This document shows positions 1 through 11,483 of a DNA stretch of 37,569 bases, in pieces. Position numbers and translations under genes: made by a program. The notes under the pieces were generated by a model. The model was given only the letters and a program-made list of their open reading frames with translations. It made no database searches and was not told the DNA's origin. The stretch is from assembly GCA_001724265.1 (NCBI GenBank), contig MEDY01000467.1:1-37569 (forward strand), written 5' to 3'. Positions within the stretch are counted from its first letter, which is position 1. Every line of letters begins with the position of its first letter. Source of the DNA: Rhizaria sp. SCN 62-66. Lineage: Eukaryota; Rhizaria, unplaced.

Positions 1-690
1 ACCGACGTCAGCAGCCTTGGTGTAGATACCGCCACCGACACGGCCGAAGAGGGCCATGGCGGAGCCACCGAGACCGTAGCCGGCAACGGCCTCGAAGAGA
101 CGGTGGGAGGTTTCGACGGAGGTCGACCAGGAGGAGAAGTGGGCGGCAGCGATGTTGACAAGGATGTAGAGAACGATGAGGCCAAGACCGACGAGGCCGA
201 ACGCCATGACCATGCCGGCCTTAAAGGCGGTGTTGAAGGCGACCTCGTAGCCGAAGCGGGCGTTGATGGCAGTGCGGGAGTTGGCAGAGACGGCAATGCG
301 CATGCCGATGAAGCCAGAGATAATGGAGGTGATGGCGCCAAGGATGAAGGAAAGCGTGGCAAAGGCGGCGACAGACCAGTCAGCGCCAATGCCGAGGATG
401 AAGAAGAGCGCGATGGCGAACAAGACGCCGAAGACAGCCATGTAGCGGTACTCAGCGAAGAGGAAGGCATCGGCACCAGTGGCGATGAAGCCGGAGATGG
501 CCTTGATGCGCTCGTACATGTGCGCGGACTCGTTGCTGCTGTCAGAGTTGACAAGAGCAGAGTGCTCCTCGCGGTGGGAAGCAGGGGCGGCGATAGGGAT
601 GCTGGTGATCTTGATGGCGTGGTACAGAGCCACGGCGCCGCAGATGGCGCACGACAAAAGGATCACGAGCGTGACGACGAAATCCTTCAT
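1..690 (-). CDS. Membrane-bound proton-translocating pyrophosphatase (V-PPase), N-terminal part, cut by window edge
   Basis: An open frame of 230 codons starts with ATG at 690 and runs off the left end without a stop. The product couples pyrophosphate hydrolysis to H+ pumping across vacuole or acidocalcisome-type membranes. Visible features are a first hydrophobic segment (residues about 3-22), a polar loop, then several membrane segments (about 84-100, 108-130, 157-182). The last residues carry the family hallmark GYGLGGSAMALFGRVGGGIY followed by TKAADVG, the start of the pyrophosphate-binding region. The family is normally about 700-800 residues, so about two thirds lies outside the window. 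The K+-dependence residue is not included, so the subtype cannot be told. An acceptor-like TTTTGTTTTCACAG lies 6 nt before the ATG. The gene is divergent from PheRS alpha. Family identity is near certain; the exact start is likely. Confidence 0.95.
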   Translation of the reverse strand, partial: MKDFVVTLVILLSCAICGAVALYHAIKITSIPIAAPASHREEHSALVNSDSSNESAHMYERIKAISGFIATGADAFLFAEYRYMAVFGVLFAIALFFILGIGADWSVAAFATLSFILGAITSIISGFIGMRIAVSANSRTAINARFGYEVAFNTAFKAGMVMAFGLVGLGLIVLYILVNIAAAHFSSWSTSVETSHRLFEAVAGYGLGGSAMALFGRVGGGIYTKAADVG

Positions 691-1571
691 TTGTCGCTGT
701 GAAAACAAAAGAATAAGGAAGATCACATAGGGTACAAGGTAAGTTACATAATGTTGTTTGAAATAAGGCAGCTTAGATGTAGTTTCCATCGATGAGTCTG
801 GCAAAGTCCCACGGTGACGTTGGATGGCGCCAAACCACCTTCGCTGTGAGTCGAAATGGATGTCATAAAGTCAGTAGACCCCCGTTGAAAAGAAAAGAAA
901 TTGGTTACTAACTCATACGCGCACACTTGCAAATTGTTCACACACCGAGATCGCACTGCTGCAGAGCACCACAAGGTGGCGAACTCAGACCTTGTGCGGC
1001 AAAATCGATTTTTTTCCCTCGGTCAGCTGCAGTCGCCCAGCATGTGTTCCTAAAAATTCGAGGATCAGCAACTGTGCCCGCAGAGTTGTTTTCGCAACGT
1101 CTCCCAAGCCTGTCTTTGAACGACAATCGGGACATGGACATCGGGCGGTTATGTTTACGCTTGTGTTGTTTCTATTCGTGTTTTTAAAAGTTGCTTACGC
1201 GGATATGCTAGGCGTCTGTGAGGTCTCGGCGACGCGTGTTCAAGGTCTTGTGGCGAATCGGCATCGTTGCAATCGCGACGCTCTCCCTGTCACTCTATTT
1301 TCCTTTTTGGCTGTTATCCTTCTTTATGAACTTTCAGTTCATTCATTTCTATTTATTTTTAATGCCGATGTTCCTTGCACACGTGACTCTGTTTCAGGCT
1401 AGCAACTTTAGTCGTTGCGTTGTGGCATGCTGGATCAGTTCGGACTGTCTAAGGTGTTATCCTTTCATGCGTTTTCACGTTCAAATTAACCCAGAGCTCT
1501 TTAAAACCTCGACTCACATCATCATCTTACCGCGAATATTTACGTGCTCCCATATATAGTTCCACAGACCG
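691..1571. promoter_or_regulatory. Divergent spacer between V-PPase and PheRS alpha genes
   Basis: This 881-bp AT-richer spacer separates two divergent start codons and must hold both promoters. On the minus side a pyrimidine tract ending in CACAG sits just before the V-PPase ATG. On the plus side CATATATAG and TTCCACAG precede the PheRS ATG by a few bases. Open frames here (for example 992-1402) have no protein-like composition. No TATA box or RNA gene could be fixed. Confidence 0.5.
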
Positions 1572-3204
1572 ATGTCTCAGGACGCCAAGACGGCTCTGAA
1601 GCAGCGTCTCCTGGCGGCTCTTGCCGCTGGTGAGACTGTGTCTTCCTTCGACTTCGTTAACAAGGACGTGACGGCGCACCTCGATCTTGTCGGTGTCATG
1701 AAGTCCCTTCTTGCCACCCAGTGCGTGGCCGCCGACGTCATCGACCTCGTGTCCTTTGAGCTCACGGCCGAGGGCGAGGGCTTCCGCCAGTCGGGCTCGA
1801 TCGAGGCGCAGTACTTCGCCGCGATCCCCGCCGAAGGCAGCACGCGCGAGGCCATGGCTGCGCAGCTGGGCCCCGCCATCGCCGGGCTTGGCATCGGCAT
1901 CTGCATGCGCAACAAGTGGATCTCGCAGTCCAAGGAGGGCGTCATCACGAAGCTGGTGCCCGAGATCGTGGACCAGACCAAGCTGGACCTGGAGGCAGTG
2001 TACAACAAGACGGCCGATAGCAAGCTCATCGACGCACTCAAGAAGCGCAAGCTCGTCGTGCAGTCCGCCTTCAAGGTCTACACCATCACCAAGGGCCCGC
2101 AGTTCACCACCGAGGACCGCGAGCTGCTCCGCGACCTCGACACCGAGGCCCTGCGCAACGGCAAGTGGTCCTCGGTGCCCTTCAAGGACTACAACTTCGA
2201 GGCCGAGGGCGAGGCGGCCCCCATGGGCGCCGTCCACCCGCTCGGCAAGGTCCGCGCCGAGATGCGCAAGATCCTCACCGGCATGGGTTTCCAGGAGATG
2301 CCCACCAACACCTTCGTCGAGTCGTCGTTCTGGAACTTCGACTCACTCTTCCAGCCCCAGCAGCACCCCGCGCGCGACGCGCACGACACCTTCTTCCTCG
2401 ACGTGCCCGCCACCGCCGACCAGGTACGACGTTTGACAACTGTTTATTGCTCAATGCTGTTATTGCGTTTATTGTTGATCACAAATATCCTCAAACACAA
2501 CAATCTGTGCCCACATTTTGTTGCTCTATTCCCATTTTGTTTCTTTTCAGGCGACTGTCGCTGACCCTGCTTACTTCGAGCGCGTCAAGACGATGCACGA
2601 GGAGGGCGGCACGGGTTCTATCGGCTACCGCTACGACTGGAAGGCGCAGGAGGCGCTCAAGAACATTCTCCGCACTCACACCACTGCGTCGTCGTCTAAG
2701 ATGCTCTTTAAGGTCGCCGAGGAGTACAAGCGCACGGGCGTCTTCACCCCCGCGCGCTTCTTCTCCATCGACCGCGTCTTCCGCAACGAGTCGCTGGACG
2801 CGACGCACCTGGCCGAGTTCCAGCAGGTCGAGGGCTTCATCGTCGACCGCGGCCTCACTCTCGGCCACCTCATCGGCACCTTCAAGGAGTTCTTCACTAA
2901 GATCGGCATCAAGGACTTCTCGTTCAAGCCCGCGTACAACCCATATACGGAGCCCTCGATGGAGATCTTTGGCTACATGCCCGCGTTGGGCCGGCTCGTC
3001 GAGATCGGCAACTCTGGCATGTTCCGCCCCGAGATGCTCGCGCCCATGGGCTTCCCCGAGGACGTGCGCGTCATCGCCTGGGGCCTCTCGCTCGAGCGCC
3101 CCACCATGATCAAGTTCGGCTTCGACAACATCCGCGACATGGTCGGGCCCAAGATGCAGCTCAAGGTCATCCAGCGCTCCCCCATCGTCCGCTACGACGT
3201 CTAA
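1572..3204 (+). CDS. FARSA: Phenylalanyl-tRNA synthetase alpha subunit, cytosolic type (2 exons)
   Basis: Exons are 1572-2423 and 2551-3204, giving 501 residues. The 127-nt intron opens with GTACGA and ends TTCTTTTCAG, and joining in phase 0 gives an unbroken family match. The protein charges tRNA-Phe as the catalytic subunit of the (alpha-beta)2 class II enzyme. The N-terminal third looks like the winged-helix tRNA-binding region. The catalytic core holds motif 2 around [12 protein letters not shown] and [10 protein letters not shown] (about 354-379) and motif 3 as [12 protein letters not shown] (about 460-471). The C-terminus RSPIVRYDV is typical of the eukaryote/archaeal alpha chain. The length fits the family (about 500). 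ATG 1572 is chosen because it begins the conserved N-terminus and follows an acceptor-like CCACAG by 4 nt. No presequence is seen, so it is cytosolic. The beta subunit is not in the window. Confidence 0.97.
2424..2550 (+). other. Intron in PheRS alpha, typical of the window's introns
   Basis: The donor is CAG/GTACGACG and the acceptor TTTGTTTCTTTTCAG/GCG. The intron is AT-rich between GC-rich exons. It is placed by protein continuity ([15 protein letters not shown]). It represents the donor type found at 10 of 12 coding introns here. Confidence 0.95.
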
Positions 3205-3804
3205 GCGAGCGCTATCAAGTCATGTGTACCTTAAAGTTACATTTGGAGTGGGGGTCTGAGTGAGGATGAGTGATTGAGTGTGAGTGTCTGTGTGAGCGGG
3301 TGAGTGGTACGGAATAATAATTAGAGGAGAGGCTGGCGGTCTGTAGTATGGACGAATCTGAACGCTCAAGAAACAATAGTAATAAGTACAGTAGTCGTTG
3401 TAGAACATATGACGAAGGCAGACTGAGTTACAACTGAATTGATGTTGTTTCCTCGTTTGTTTTCTTCAACATATATTTTGTTATTTTATCTTTTTATTTT
3501 ATAGTATTCAATACAAAACTAAACATTTCAAACTCCCATCAAGCCCATCAAGTGTTTCATTTGTTCTTGACTATGACGCGTTAATGATGCGTGCTTTGAT
3601 TGACTGTGAATCGTGAGATACCGTGAAAGTAGATGTAGATCTAAATATGCAGTTGTGTATTCAATTAATATCAAACAAAAAAACCCATTCCGTTCTCGCT
3701 CACATTCGTACATGCGTAAGCTCGCGAAGCCAGACTAGTTCGCATCACACATCACTTATTACCTCAGTACTAGTGCCAGTATCTTTGCTCTAATGTACAT
3801 CCAT
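3205..3804. other. Convergent 3' spacer between PheRS alpha and MYG1
   Basis: This spacer holds the 3' UTRs of two convergent genes. It begins with a G/T-rich stretch of irregular GAGTG/GTGTG units (about 3245-3306), then AT-rich DNA with a T-rich patch near 3470-3500. No canonical AATAAA could be assigned to either gene. No gene is seen. Confidence 0.5.
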
Positions 3805-5056
3805 TTACTGGGCAGCAGCGGCAGCCTCCGCCTCCTTGGCCTTAGCGGCCTTGGCCTCGTTGAGCGCGCGCACAACCATGGCGATGGCGCCGGCCTGGGT
3901 CTTGTGTCCGCCGGTGAAGCCGGAGTGGTGGACGAAGGTCGCGCCGGGCTCAACGCCCGTGAGCTCGTCCAGCTGCGAGTCGCGCATGCCGAACCAGGCC
4001 GAGGGCACGCGGAGACGCTGCTCGAACGACGAGGGGGTCAGCGGCACAGACTGCAGAAGAGAGACAGCGCAAATACGAAACAGTTTGAAACACAAAGCAC
4101 AAATGAAGTGAGATTTATATGAGCTGATTCAACAAGATATTTGAAGCACGACATTGATCAACAATGTAGAGCTTAATTAGCACACGTTACACCAATAAAG
4201 TCTTACAATGAATGATATATGCGTCATTTAGCAAGTCTGTTTGTAATCGTACCTGGTAGCGCCAGGAACCGTCCTCGGAGGGGTAGATGACGAAAGAGCA
4301 GTTCTTGAGCGACTTGGCCGCCTCAGTGCCCTCAGCCTCGGCCTCCTCCATCTCGAAGAAGACGCTCTTCCAGGGCGCGAACTGCTCGAGCACGAAGTAC
4401 TCGCCGGTGGCGCCGTTGTCGAAGCGGCGCGCGAGCGCGGCAGCGACGATGGAGCGCGCGGGAAGCCAGGAGAAGGCGCAGCCCTTGACGTGGTCCTCGA
4501 ACTCGGCGCCCGTCATCGCAATGGCGCGCTCAAAGCGGGCAAAGAGCTCGTCGTCGGTCAGCTTCTCGTTCCACCGCGGGTTGAGGCGCGAGACGCGCGC
4601 GCCCAGGTCCGTGGAGCTGCGGTAGCGGGGGATCGCAGTGGCGGGGTACTGGTTCACGCCGTTGTCGATGGCGTCAAGCGCCTCGACGAACGACTCGTAA
4701 ATGTGCTCGTATACAGCGTCGAGGTCGACGCCGGACATTGAGGTGAGGTTGGCGATGACCTCCTTGCCGAAGTGCTTGTACACGAGGCCCGCGGAGGAGA
4801 GGCGGATGTCGTGCTTGGGGGAGAAAGTCTCGGTGAAGGAACGCTGGTGGTGGTCGAAGCGGTAGCGCTCGGGGTCGTACTCGCTGCCGACGTCAACAAG
4901 GCAGTCGAGCGTCTCCAGCAGGGCAGGGTCGCGGGAGCGGATGATTTTGGCGCCCTTAAAGCGGTCCAGCGTCTGGAGCATGAAGCAGGCCAGAGCCTCG
5001 TCACAGTGGAACGTGCCACTGTGCGTGCCAATGGTCTTGAAGATGCGGGCAGACAT
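3805..5056 (-). CDS. MYG1: MYG1-family exonuclease (2 exons)
   Basis: Exons on the minus strand are 5056-4253 and 4050-3805, joined in phase 0 across a 202-nt intron (GTACGA...CTGCAG). The product is 349 residues, normal for the family. MYG1 proteins are DHH-like metal-dependent 3'-5' RNA exonucleases acting in nucleus/nucleolus and mitochondria. Visible motifs are GTHSGTFHCDEALA (about 10-23), the DVGSEYDP loop and RFDHHQRSF (about 67-74). The C-terminal part has WFGMRDSQLDELTGV and FVHHSGFTGGHKT, matching the family end, then an Ala/Glu/Lys-rich tail. ATG 5056 is the first in-frame ATG; the frame upstream has only GTG-type starts. CTCAG stands one base before it. The gene is head-to-head with TCF25 across 275 bp. 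Confidence 0.95.
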
Positions 5057-5331
5057 GCTGAGGTAGTACAAAGCCACGAGGGCAATAGAGGCAAATGGGG
5101 AAGAGTGGCGGCGGTGAGCGAGGCAAGCACAGGTAGGGAGATGCGCAGAACTTGTTTGTGGTGCGCGTAATGCGAGAGCTTTGTGGTCGAAAGTGTCTAA
5201 GAGCGTTAGAGTCGATCATGACATATTGAGAAAGTGGCATTTAGTGGAAATATGTAAAAACAACTTAAATTATTATATCACTTTTTGGATTCTCACTCTG
5301 ACGTTTGGAACACTGATTTTTCTTGACAGGG
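5057..5331. promoter_or_regulatory. Compact bidirectional promoter region, MYG1/TCF25
   Basis: Only 275 bp separate the two divergent start codons, so both genes probably share this promoter. The side next to MYG1 (about 5057-5160) is pyrimidine-rich on the minus strand and ends in CTCAG at the ATG. The TCF25 side ends GATTTTTCTTGACAG two bases before its ATG. A GTGCGCG at about 5157 on the plus strand could be the donor of a 5' UTR intron of TCF25. No TATA box is obvious. Confidence 0.5.
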
Positions 5332-8300
5332 ATGTCTGCACTGCGCCGGCTGATGCCCCAGTCTTTCGAGGACGAAGGCAGTCTCCCCGCGACCTCAAGC
5401 CTCACACCTGCGACTGCGCCTGCCACTGGCGACGTCTTCGCGTTTCTTGATGACGACTCTGCCGACACCGCGGCCTCTGACGCCGCCGCGCTCTCGCTCG
5501 CAGCCGCCGTGGACTCGTTCTCAGCCGCCGAGTTTGCCTCGACCTTTCACTCGGCCAAGGAGCTCACCCTCAAGCTGCTCCGTGAGCTTACTTCCGCACA
5601 GTCCGCCGCCGCGGCGCGCTCTGCTACTGCTGCAGACGACGCTGCAGCCGCTGCCGCGAGCTCAGGCCCCGCGCGCCCGCCCGTTCGCCGCGCACGCACT
5701 CAGGCTCAGCAGTCTGGCGCTCGTGACAACGACGATGACTCCGTCTCCGACTCTGACCTCCGCCCGACCTCGTCCTCGTCATCTTCCAGCAGTGCCCGCG
5801 TGGGATCCGGTTTCACCACCGGCGAGCTGGACGCGCGCGCCGACGTGCTGCGCTGCACGCAGAGCAACTTCGACCAGCAGGCCGAGCGGCGCCGGCGCTT
5901 CGGACACAACCCCGCTGCCGGCGGCGACGCGTCGCAGAACCCGCGCATGGCGCGCCGCAACGCTAACGCGCGCGACAACCGGCACATGTCGCGCGTGTCG
6001 ACGCGCCGCGGCATGACCGACCGCTCGTCGGCGCTCGAGGAACGCATCAACCGGCTGCGCGCGCGGTCTGGCTACCGCCGCGTGGTGCCGCGCAACCCGA
6101 CGTGGACGCTGCCGGGCCGCGCGCTCTTCTCGCTCGTGCGCGTGCCCATCGACGTGCTGGCGCGCGCTGTGCACATCCACCCGCGTGAGCGCGCCGAGTG
6201 CGCGTTTTTCCGTTTCGTGGTGTCTGACGAGTACATCGTCAAGCACCAGGAGTACTTAGACGCGGTGCAGACGTTCGACCCCAACGAGCTGGTGCACTTC
6301 ACGCGCGCGCACCCGGACCACCCCGAGGGGCTGCTGCAGCTCTCGCACCTGTCTGAGAGCATGGGCGAGTTTGCGCCCGCGGGCGAGCTCACGCAGCGCG
6401 CGCTCGCCGTGCTCGAGTCATGCTTCCCGGCAGACTTCTCGCTCACGTCGGGCAACTGCCGCATCCTGCTGCTGCCCAACCCGCATCTGGGGCTGGACCC
6501 CGAGACCGCGGCCGCGCACCACACGGACCCGATGTGGGAGTACTCGGCTTCGCTTGGCCTCACGCTCTTCAGGGCCCTCGCGCGCCACGCCCAGGTACGA
6601 CAAACTCTCTTATCTTCACGCTTGTTGTCTAGTATACCTTGGAAATTTTGAATGAAGCCTTATTTTTAGCGTTAAAGTATATTTTTAAACTGCATAATTT
6701 ATTTGTGGGACCCAAAATGCATGTTCTAATGAGTTGTATTTTCTGTTAATGTTGTTTCTCTTTTCGCCCATTCCAGGTTCTCGCCAAGGCCGCTGCCCCG
6801 CGCACGGCTCTGGAGTTCGCCAAGGCGGCCCTGTCTCTGTCCCCGATGCCGGCCCCCGAGTTCGCGCATGAGGCCGCCAAGGGCTCCTCGTTCGACCCCG
6901 TGTGCAGCCTGCAGACGCTAGACTACTACGCGCTGCGCTCGGCGCAATGGGGTTGGCTCGCGCGGTTTGCCCGCAACATCAACCCCGTGATCGGCGCAAA
7001 GGGCAACGGCAGCGAGTTCGTCTTCGGCCCCGCGCCCCCCGCGCCCGGCACGGCCGCCCCCGGCGCCGGCCACGGCGGCATCGCGACACTTGACTCTGTC
7101 GGCCGCGCCGACTCCGCGAACGGCGCGGCAAGCGGGACTGTGAGCGGGCTCGGCCCCGACGGCAAGCCGACGCAGACGAGCTTTGGCTGGGTGCGCCCCG
7201 CGTTTGCGCCCAACTGGTGCTTCTCACTCGCACTGGCGCAGCGCCGCCGCGAGCTCGCCGTGGTTGCCGCCGAGGAGGCCGCGGCCGGCGCGGCGGCGGC
7301 GCTGGCCGCGGCCAACGGCCCCGAGGGTGCTGACGGGAAGGGCGCTGCCGGGAAGAAGAGCAGCACTATCGGCGACGACGACGACAATGACGAGGACGTT
7401 AACGCCGGCAACAACGGTGACGACGATGAAGAGGAGGAGCAGCCTGTATTCCCCTTCTTGCCTAAGGCCCGTTCTGCTGTTAGGACTACGAGCAACAACA
7501 GCAACAGCGGCAACAGCGCGAATGCCACCGCGTGCGCGAAGAAGAAGTCTGCGAGCGCGGCCGCGGCCGAGGTCGACGTGAACCTCACCGAGGACGGCTC
7601 TTCCCAGGCCGACACCGCCGCCGTGATGCGGCTTAACTTGTCCGGCTGGAGGGCCGAAAACGCCTCGTGCCCCGTCGACACGCGGCTGTGGCCGCCGCAC
7701 ACGCAACCGCAGCGCGCGGACCCGTCGTCGGCGTATTACCTGCAGCGCGCGCTGTGTCTGTACCCCGAGGTGCTGTCCGAGATGCTGCCGCTGCTGGGCG
7801 CGGCGCTGCCGTCGCGCAAGGTCTGGGCCGAGGTGCTCGAAGTGACGGCGACGTGGTACACCAAGTCTGACGCCATCGCGCGCCTCAGTTCTGTGTACGC
7901 GGCGCGCTGCGCGGGGTTGTGGAAGGGCGACGTGACGGAAGACATGCTGCTGCTGGCGGCGCAGGCCGTGGTGCGCAAGTGGCGCGAGGGCAAGTGGACC
8001 GTGGCGCCCGTGCAGCGCCTGCGTGACACGCTCTTCCCGCCGCGCGCACTGCTGCCGCACGCCGTGCGCATGCTGCAGCGCGCCGACTTCACCGACGAGA
8101 CGCCCTCGCTGCCCGAGGAGCTGCGCCGCGGCGCGTTTAACCAGATGCAGGACGACGCCATCCTCGGCAACAGCGGCGGCCGCGCCGCCCGCGGGCGCCG
8201 GGCGCGGCGCGATGAGGACTGGGCCATCGACATCGGCGCCGCGGGGACGACCCCGCTGGACCCCAACAGCGGGCTGCTGTCGGGCCTGGTCCGCTCGCTG

Positions 8301-8753
8301 CTGCCATGGGTGTCAGCGCCCGACGGGAGCCTGTCTGAGCAGCGGCTGGGCGAGGTCGACGACGTCGTGCGGCAGATGCTGCGCCAGAACATGCCCGAGC
8401 AGGCCGCCGCCGCCGACGCCGACGCAGGCGCTGACGCCGCTGCTGGTGACGCCGCTGCTGGTGCTGCTGGTGTCGGCGCGGGCGCAGGTCTCAATGTGGG
8501 TCGCGGCGCGCGCGAGGTGTTTGAGGCGCTGGTGCAGGGTGTGGCCAACCCGGTTCGCGCGGCGCTGCGCGTCCTGGCCCAGCGCGCCGCGGCCGGCGGC
8601 GGCCCCGACCCGGGCGCTGGCGCTGGCGCTGGTGGGAACCGGAGTGCAAATGCCAGTGACAGTGCGTATGTGGGCGATGGCGACGACGAAGATGAGGACG
8701 AGGATGAGGATGAGCAGCAGTGGCCTGACATCAACCCCGAAGATCTCAGTTGA
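5332..8753 (+). CDS. TCF25: TCF25/Rqc1-family protein (ribosome quality control), 2 exons
   Basis: Exons are 5332-6594 and 6777-8753, giving 1,079 residues. The 182-nt intron starts GTACGA and ends CCATTCCAG. Family members (yeast Rqc1, human TCF25) belong to the ribosome-associated quality control complex that ubiquitinates stalled nascent chains. The N-terminus is Ala/Ser/Asp-rich, then basic (about 180-245). The conserved core includes PTWTLPGRALFSLV, EYLDAVQTFDPNELVHF, FSLTSGNCR (about 369-377), then in exon 2 LQTLDYYALRSAQWGWLARF (from about 466), YYLQRALCLYPEVLSEMLP and LDPNSGLLSGLV. A low-complexity insert of about 190 residues (about 506-699, Ala/Gly/Asn/Asp-rich) interrupts the core, and the C-terminus ends in an Asp/Glu run. 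These extras explain the length over human TCF25 (about 680). ATG 5332 follows an acceptor-like GACAG by 2 nt. Confidence 0.9.
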
Positions 8754-9246
8754 GTGAGATGCGAGATGATTACTGTGACTTTTCGTGACATGATATTTTT
8801 TTTTTGCTCTTTTATCATTTGTTCATGGACATGTTCAATGTCGTTAAATAACCAATTTTTAAGATTGTTTGTTTTGAAATATGTGTAAATACATCAATTT
8901 TCGTGTGTATTAACGTTCATAGAGTGTCTCATTATGTTGTGCAAGCATAGGCTTACGATATTGTGTGCTCATGGAGAGAGGAAGAACGCGTCAAAATAGA
9001 TAGTAGGTTCATTGATAAAGTAACGAAGATCAGAAAGACTAGGTAACAAACGCAGACGCAGCACAAAGCAAAACTTACTTGCTTTTGACGCATCCACTGA
9101 TGGCATTCACAATAAAGTTTAATTGCAACGCACAACAAAAAGACACAACATGAAATGGGACTCTACTGAGCGTGGCTGCACCACACTACAGGAAGCTAAA
9201 CAGCAGCGCACTGCATTGCAAAAACACAAGATGGTATTCCACTCAC
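8754..9246. other. Convergent 3' spacer between TCF25 and BUD13
   Basis: This is a 493-bp AT-rich spacer between two stop codons. It has a T run at about 8792-8803. I see no gene, RNA or repeat in it; it presumably holds both 3' UTRs and poly(A) sites. Confidence 0.5.
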
Positions 9247-10881
9247 TCACATGTCCTGCGTGCGCCACTCGTACTTCCTCTGCTTAAGCTCGGCCTGCTT
9301 GGCCGCGTGCGTAACGACCTTGTGCTCCCAGCCCGTGGAGCGGTCGACGCCATCCCAGCGGTACCCGGGCAGGATCCCGAACCGGTTAAACCACGGCTCG
9401 CCCTGGTACACCGGCCGCGAGCCCAACACACTCACAGAAGCATTCGCGTCAGTACTGAGGGCGTTGACGTTGTTTGCTTCCATGTTGCTCTTGGACTTCA
9501 TACTGTTCTCGTACTTGGCCAGCTCTTTCTCCCGCATGCGCTTCTTGCGCTCCTCAATCTCGGCAGCCACGCGCTCAAACTCGGCCTGCCCGCCGCGCGC
9601 GCGCGCCTCGTGCAGCATCTCGGCGATCTTGGCCTCGCGCTTCGCGGCCTTGCTCGCCTCCTTCTCGGCCTCCTTGCGCAGCCGCTTCTCCTCCTTGCGC
9701 GCGGCTTCGGCGCGCTTCATCGCCGCAAACGGGTCGCCCGCGCGCGCGGCCTCGCTCGCACTCATGCCGCCGCTGCTGTACGAGCTCCTGGCGCCGGCGC
9801 CGGCGCCGACCGCGGCGAGCAGAGCCTCGGCCGCGGCCCCGGCGGCCGCGCGCTGTGCGAGTCCGCCGCCGTGGGCCAACGCGCGGTGGTCGGGCCGCCC
9901 GTCGTCAAACCGCGGCCTGCGCTTGTCCCCGTCCCTGCCCCCGTCGCCGCCGCGGCCGCCGTCCTTGTCGCGGCCCGCGCGGCCCGAGGCGGCGGCGGCC
10001 GACGCGGCCAGCGCGGCCACTTCCTCTGCGTTGAGGGCACGGCCCGTCGAGTCGCGCAACACCGTGGCCGCGCGGGCGGAGCCGTCGGCTGCGCCGCTCG
10101 CGGGGCCGGCACTCGCGGGCGCGCTCTCGGTCGCGGTCGCGGTTGCAGTGGTCGCAGTGGTCGCAGAAGAAGTGTCAGCCATACCGTTTCTATCGCTGTT
10201 GTTGATGGTATGTGCGCTTGTGTTGGGCTCTGTCTTGACAATCATGTCCGGAATAGCGCTCAAAATAGCTTCTGTTTTCACGGTCACGGTGTCACTCATC
10301 GGCGGCCGTTGCTGCTGTTGCTGTTGCTGTTTCGAGGGTGACGGTGACGGTGAACGTGAGTCGTGGCGGCGGCGGCGCACCGGCGACCGCGACCGCGACT
10401 GTGAGTCGCGGCGACGACGACGGGGCGGCGACAGCGAGCGCCGCGGGGACCGTGACCGCGCGCTCTGCGGGGACTGTGAGTCGTGCCGGCGACGGCGCGG
10501 CGGAGACAGGTCGGCGTCGCTTCTTCCAGCGGCAGTTGTTGCAGTCGCAGCGGTGGAGATCGGGCTGGGAGTGCGCGAGACAACGCGGCGACGGCGCGGG
10601 GGAGAGAGATCCGCGTTGGCAGCAGCAGCTGCGGGAGCGGGAACCCTGACATTGTCTTCCTCGTCGCTGTCGCTACGCGTGCGAGTGCGGGCGCGGGGCG
10701 AAAGAGAGGGTGAGAGTGAGCGCTGGCGGCGGCGACGCACGGGGGAGAGATCGCGTGGAGAACGCACAGGACTGCGCGAGCGGGAGCGCGAAAAGGCGTG
10801 CCGCGCGCGACTGCGGGGCTGGTCGATGGCGTCTCCATTGGAGGCCTGTGAAGGCGAGGTTGGTGACAAACCTCGCTTCAT
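9247..10881 (-). CDS. BUD13: BUD13 homologue, RES-complex splicing factor (single exon)
   Basis: An uninterrupted frame encodes 544 residues. BUD13 is part of the RES complex (with Pml1 and Snu17/RBMX2), which binds activated spliceosomes and helps splicing and nuclear retention of unspliced pre-mRNA. The N-terminal part (about 20-190) is Arg/Ser-rich with repeated DLSPPRRRRHDS-like units, the same unit type as in animal BUD13. A charged helical segment follows (about 385-460, Lys/Glu/Arg/Ala-rich). The conserved C-terminal domain is plain: YQGEPWFNRFGILPGYRWDG then VDRSTGWE, ending KYEWRTQDM. A seven-residue Gln run lies near residue 190. ATG 10881 follows CTTCGCAG by two bases. An Ala-rich linker makes it somewhat longer than the yeast protein. 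Working RS-type splicing fits the intron-bearing genes around it. Confidence 0.95.
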   Translation of the reverse strand: MKRGLSPTSPSQASNGDAIDQPRSRARHAFSRSRSRSPVRSPRDLSPVRRRRQRSLSPSLSPRARTRTRSDSDEEDNVRVPAPAAAAANADLSPPRRRRVVSRTPSPISTAATATTAAGRSDADLSPPRRRRHDSQSPQSARSRSPRRSLSPPRRRRRDSQSRSRSPVRRRRHDSRSPSPSPSKQQQQQQQRPPMSDTVTVKTEAILSAIPDMIVKTEPNTSAHTINNSDRNGMADTSSATTATTATATATESAPASAGPASGAADGSARAATVLRDSTGRALNAEEVAALAASAAAASGRAGRDKDGGRGGDGGRDGDKRRPRFDDGRPDHRALAHGGGLAQRAAAGAAAEALLAAVGAGAGARSSYSSGGMSASEAARAGDPFAAMKRAEAARKEEKRLRKEAEKEASKAAKREAKIAEMLHEARARGGQAEFERVAAEIEERKKRMREKELAKYENSMKSKSNMEANNVNALSTDANASVSVLGSRPVYQGEPWFNRFGILPGYRWDGVDRSTGWEHKVVTHAAKQAELKQRKYEWRTQDM

Positions 10882-11483
10882 CTCTGCGAAGTGGAAAGAA
10901 GGCGAAAAAAAGTATGCTGGATAATGAGTTTTTGATCGTCAAACAGAAAACGACTAACAAATCCAAACATGAAAATAGTTCGGCATCGTTTCAGTATTAT
11001 GATATTCTATTAGAACGTCTATGTCTATCTCGGAAGTAAGTTTAGTTTTGTACCACCCACACTCGCCTTCCGCGTCTGCGAGCCGTTGCGAAGCATTCTG
11101 CCACAAAACATCTGTCAAACGACATCATGACTAATATATTTGAATATAGGATCAAAAACATAACCAAGGAATAGTGGCATGTGCTATAATAGCATACACT
11201 GCGTTTTATTTCATTCGGAGTGGTTAGTAGCATCCATTCAGCTCAGAAAAAACTTGTAATTCACGGCCTTACTAAACACAAACAAGGCCATATGCACTGC
11301 GTAGTTTTGCTGTTAGCATGCTTACTGTAGCATTTTTTTTTCTCTTACAGTTGCTTAATAGCATAAATGTAAATGGATTCATTTGAAAAATAACAGAGAT
11401 AGTCCTATCAACTCAAAAATATCACTGTGAGCTGCGCGTGATAAACCAGCTTTAAGTTGCCATACATCGCTCATCGCGTCGTC
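10882..11483. other. Spacer upstream of BUD13 and downstream of the TauE-like gene
   Basis: This 602-bp AT-rich spacer separates two genes on the minus strand: the BUD13 promoter (right of 10881) and the TauE-like gene's 3' end (left of 11484). A pyrimidine tract ending CTTCGCAG on the minus strand abuts the BUD13 ATG. A T run lies at about 11333-11342. No gene is seen. Confidence 0.5.
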
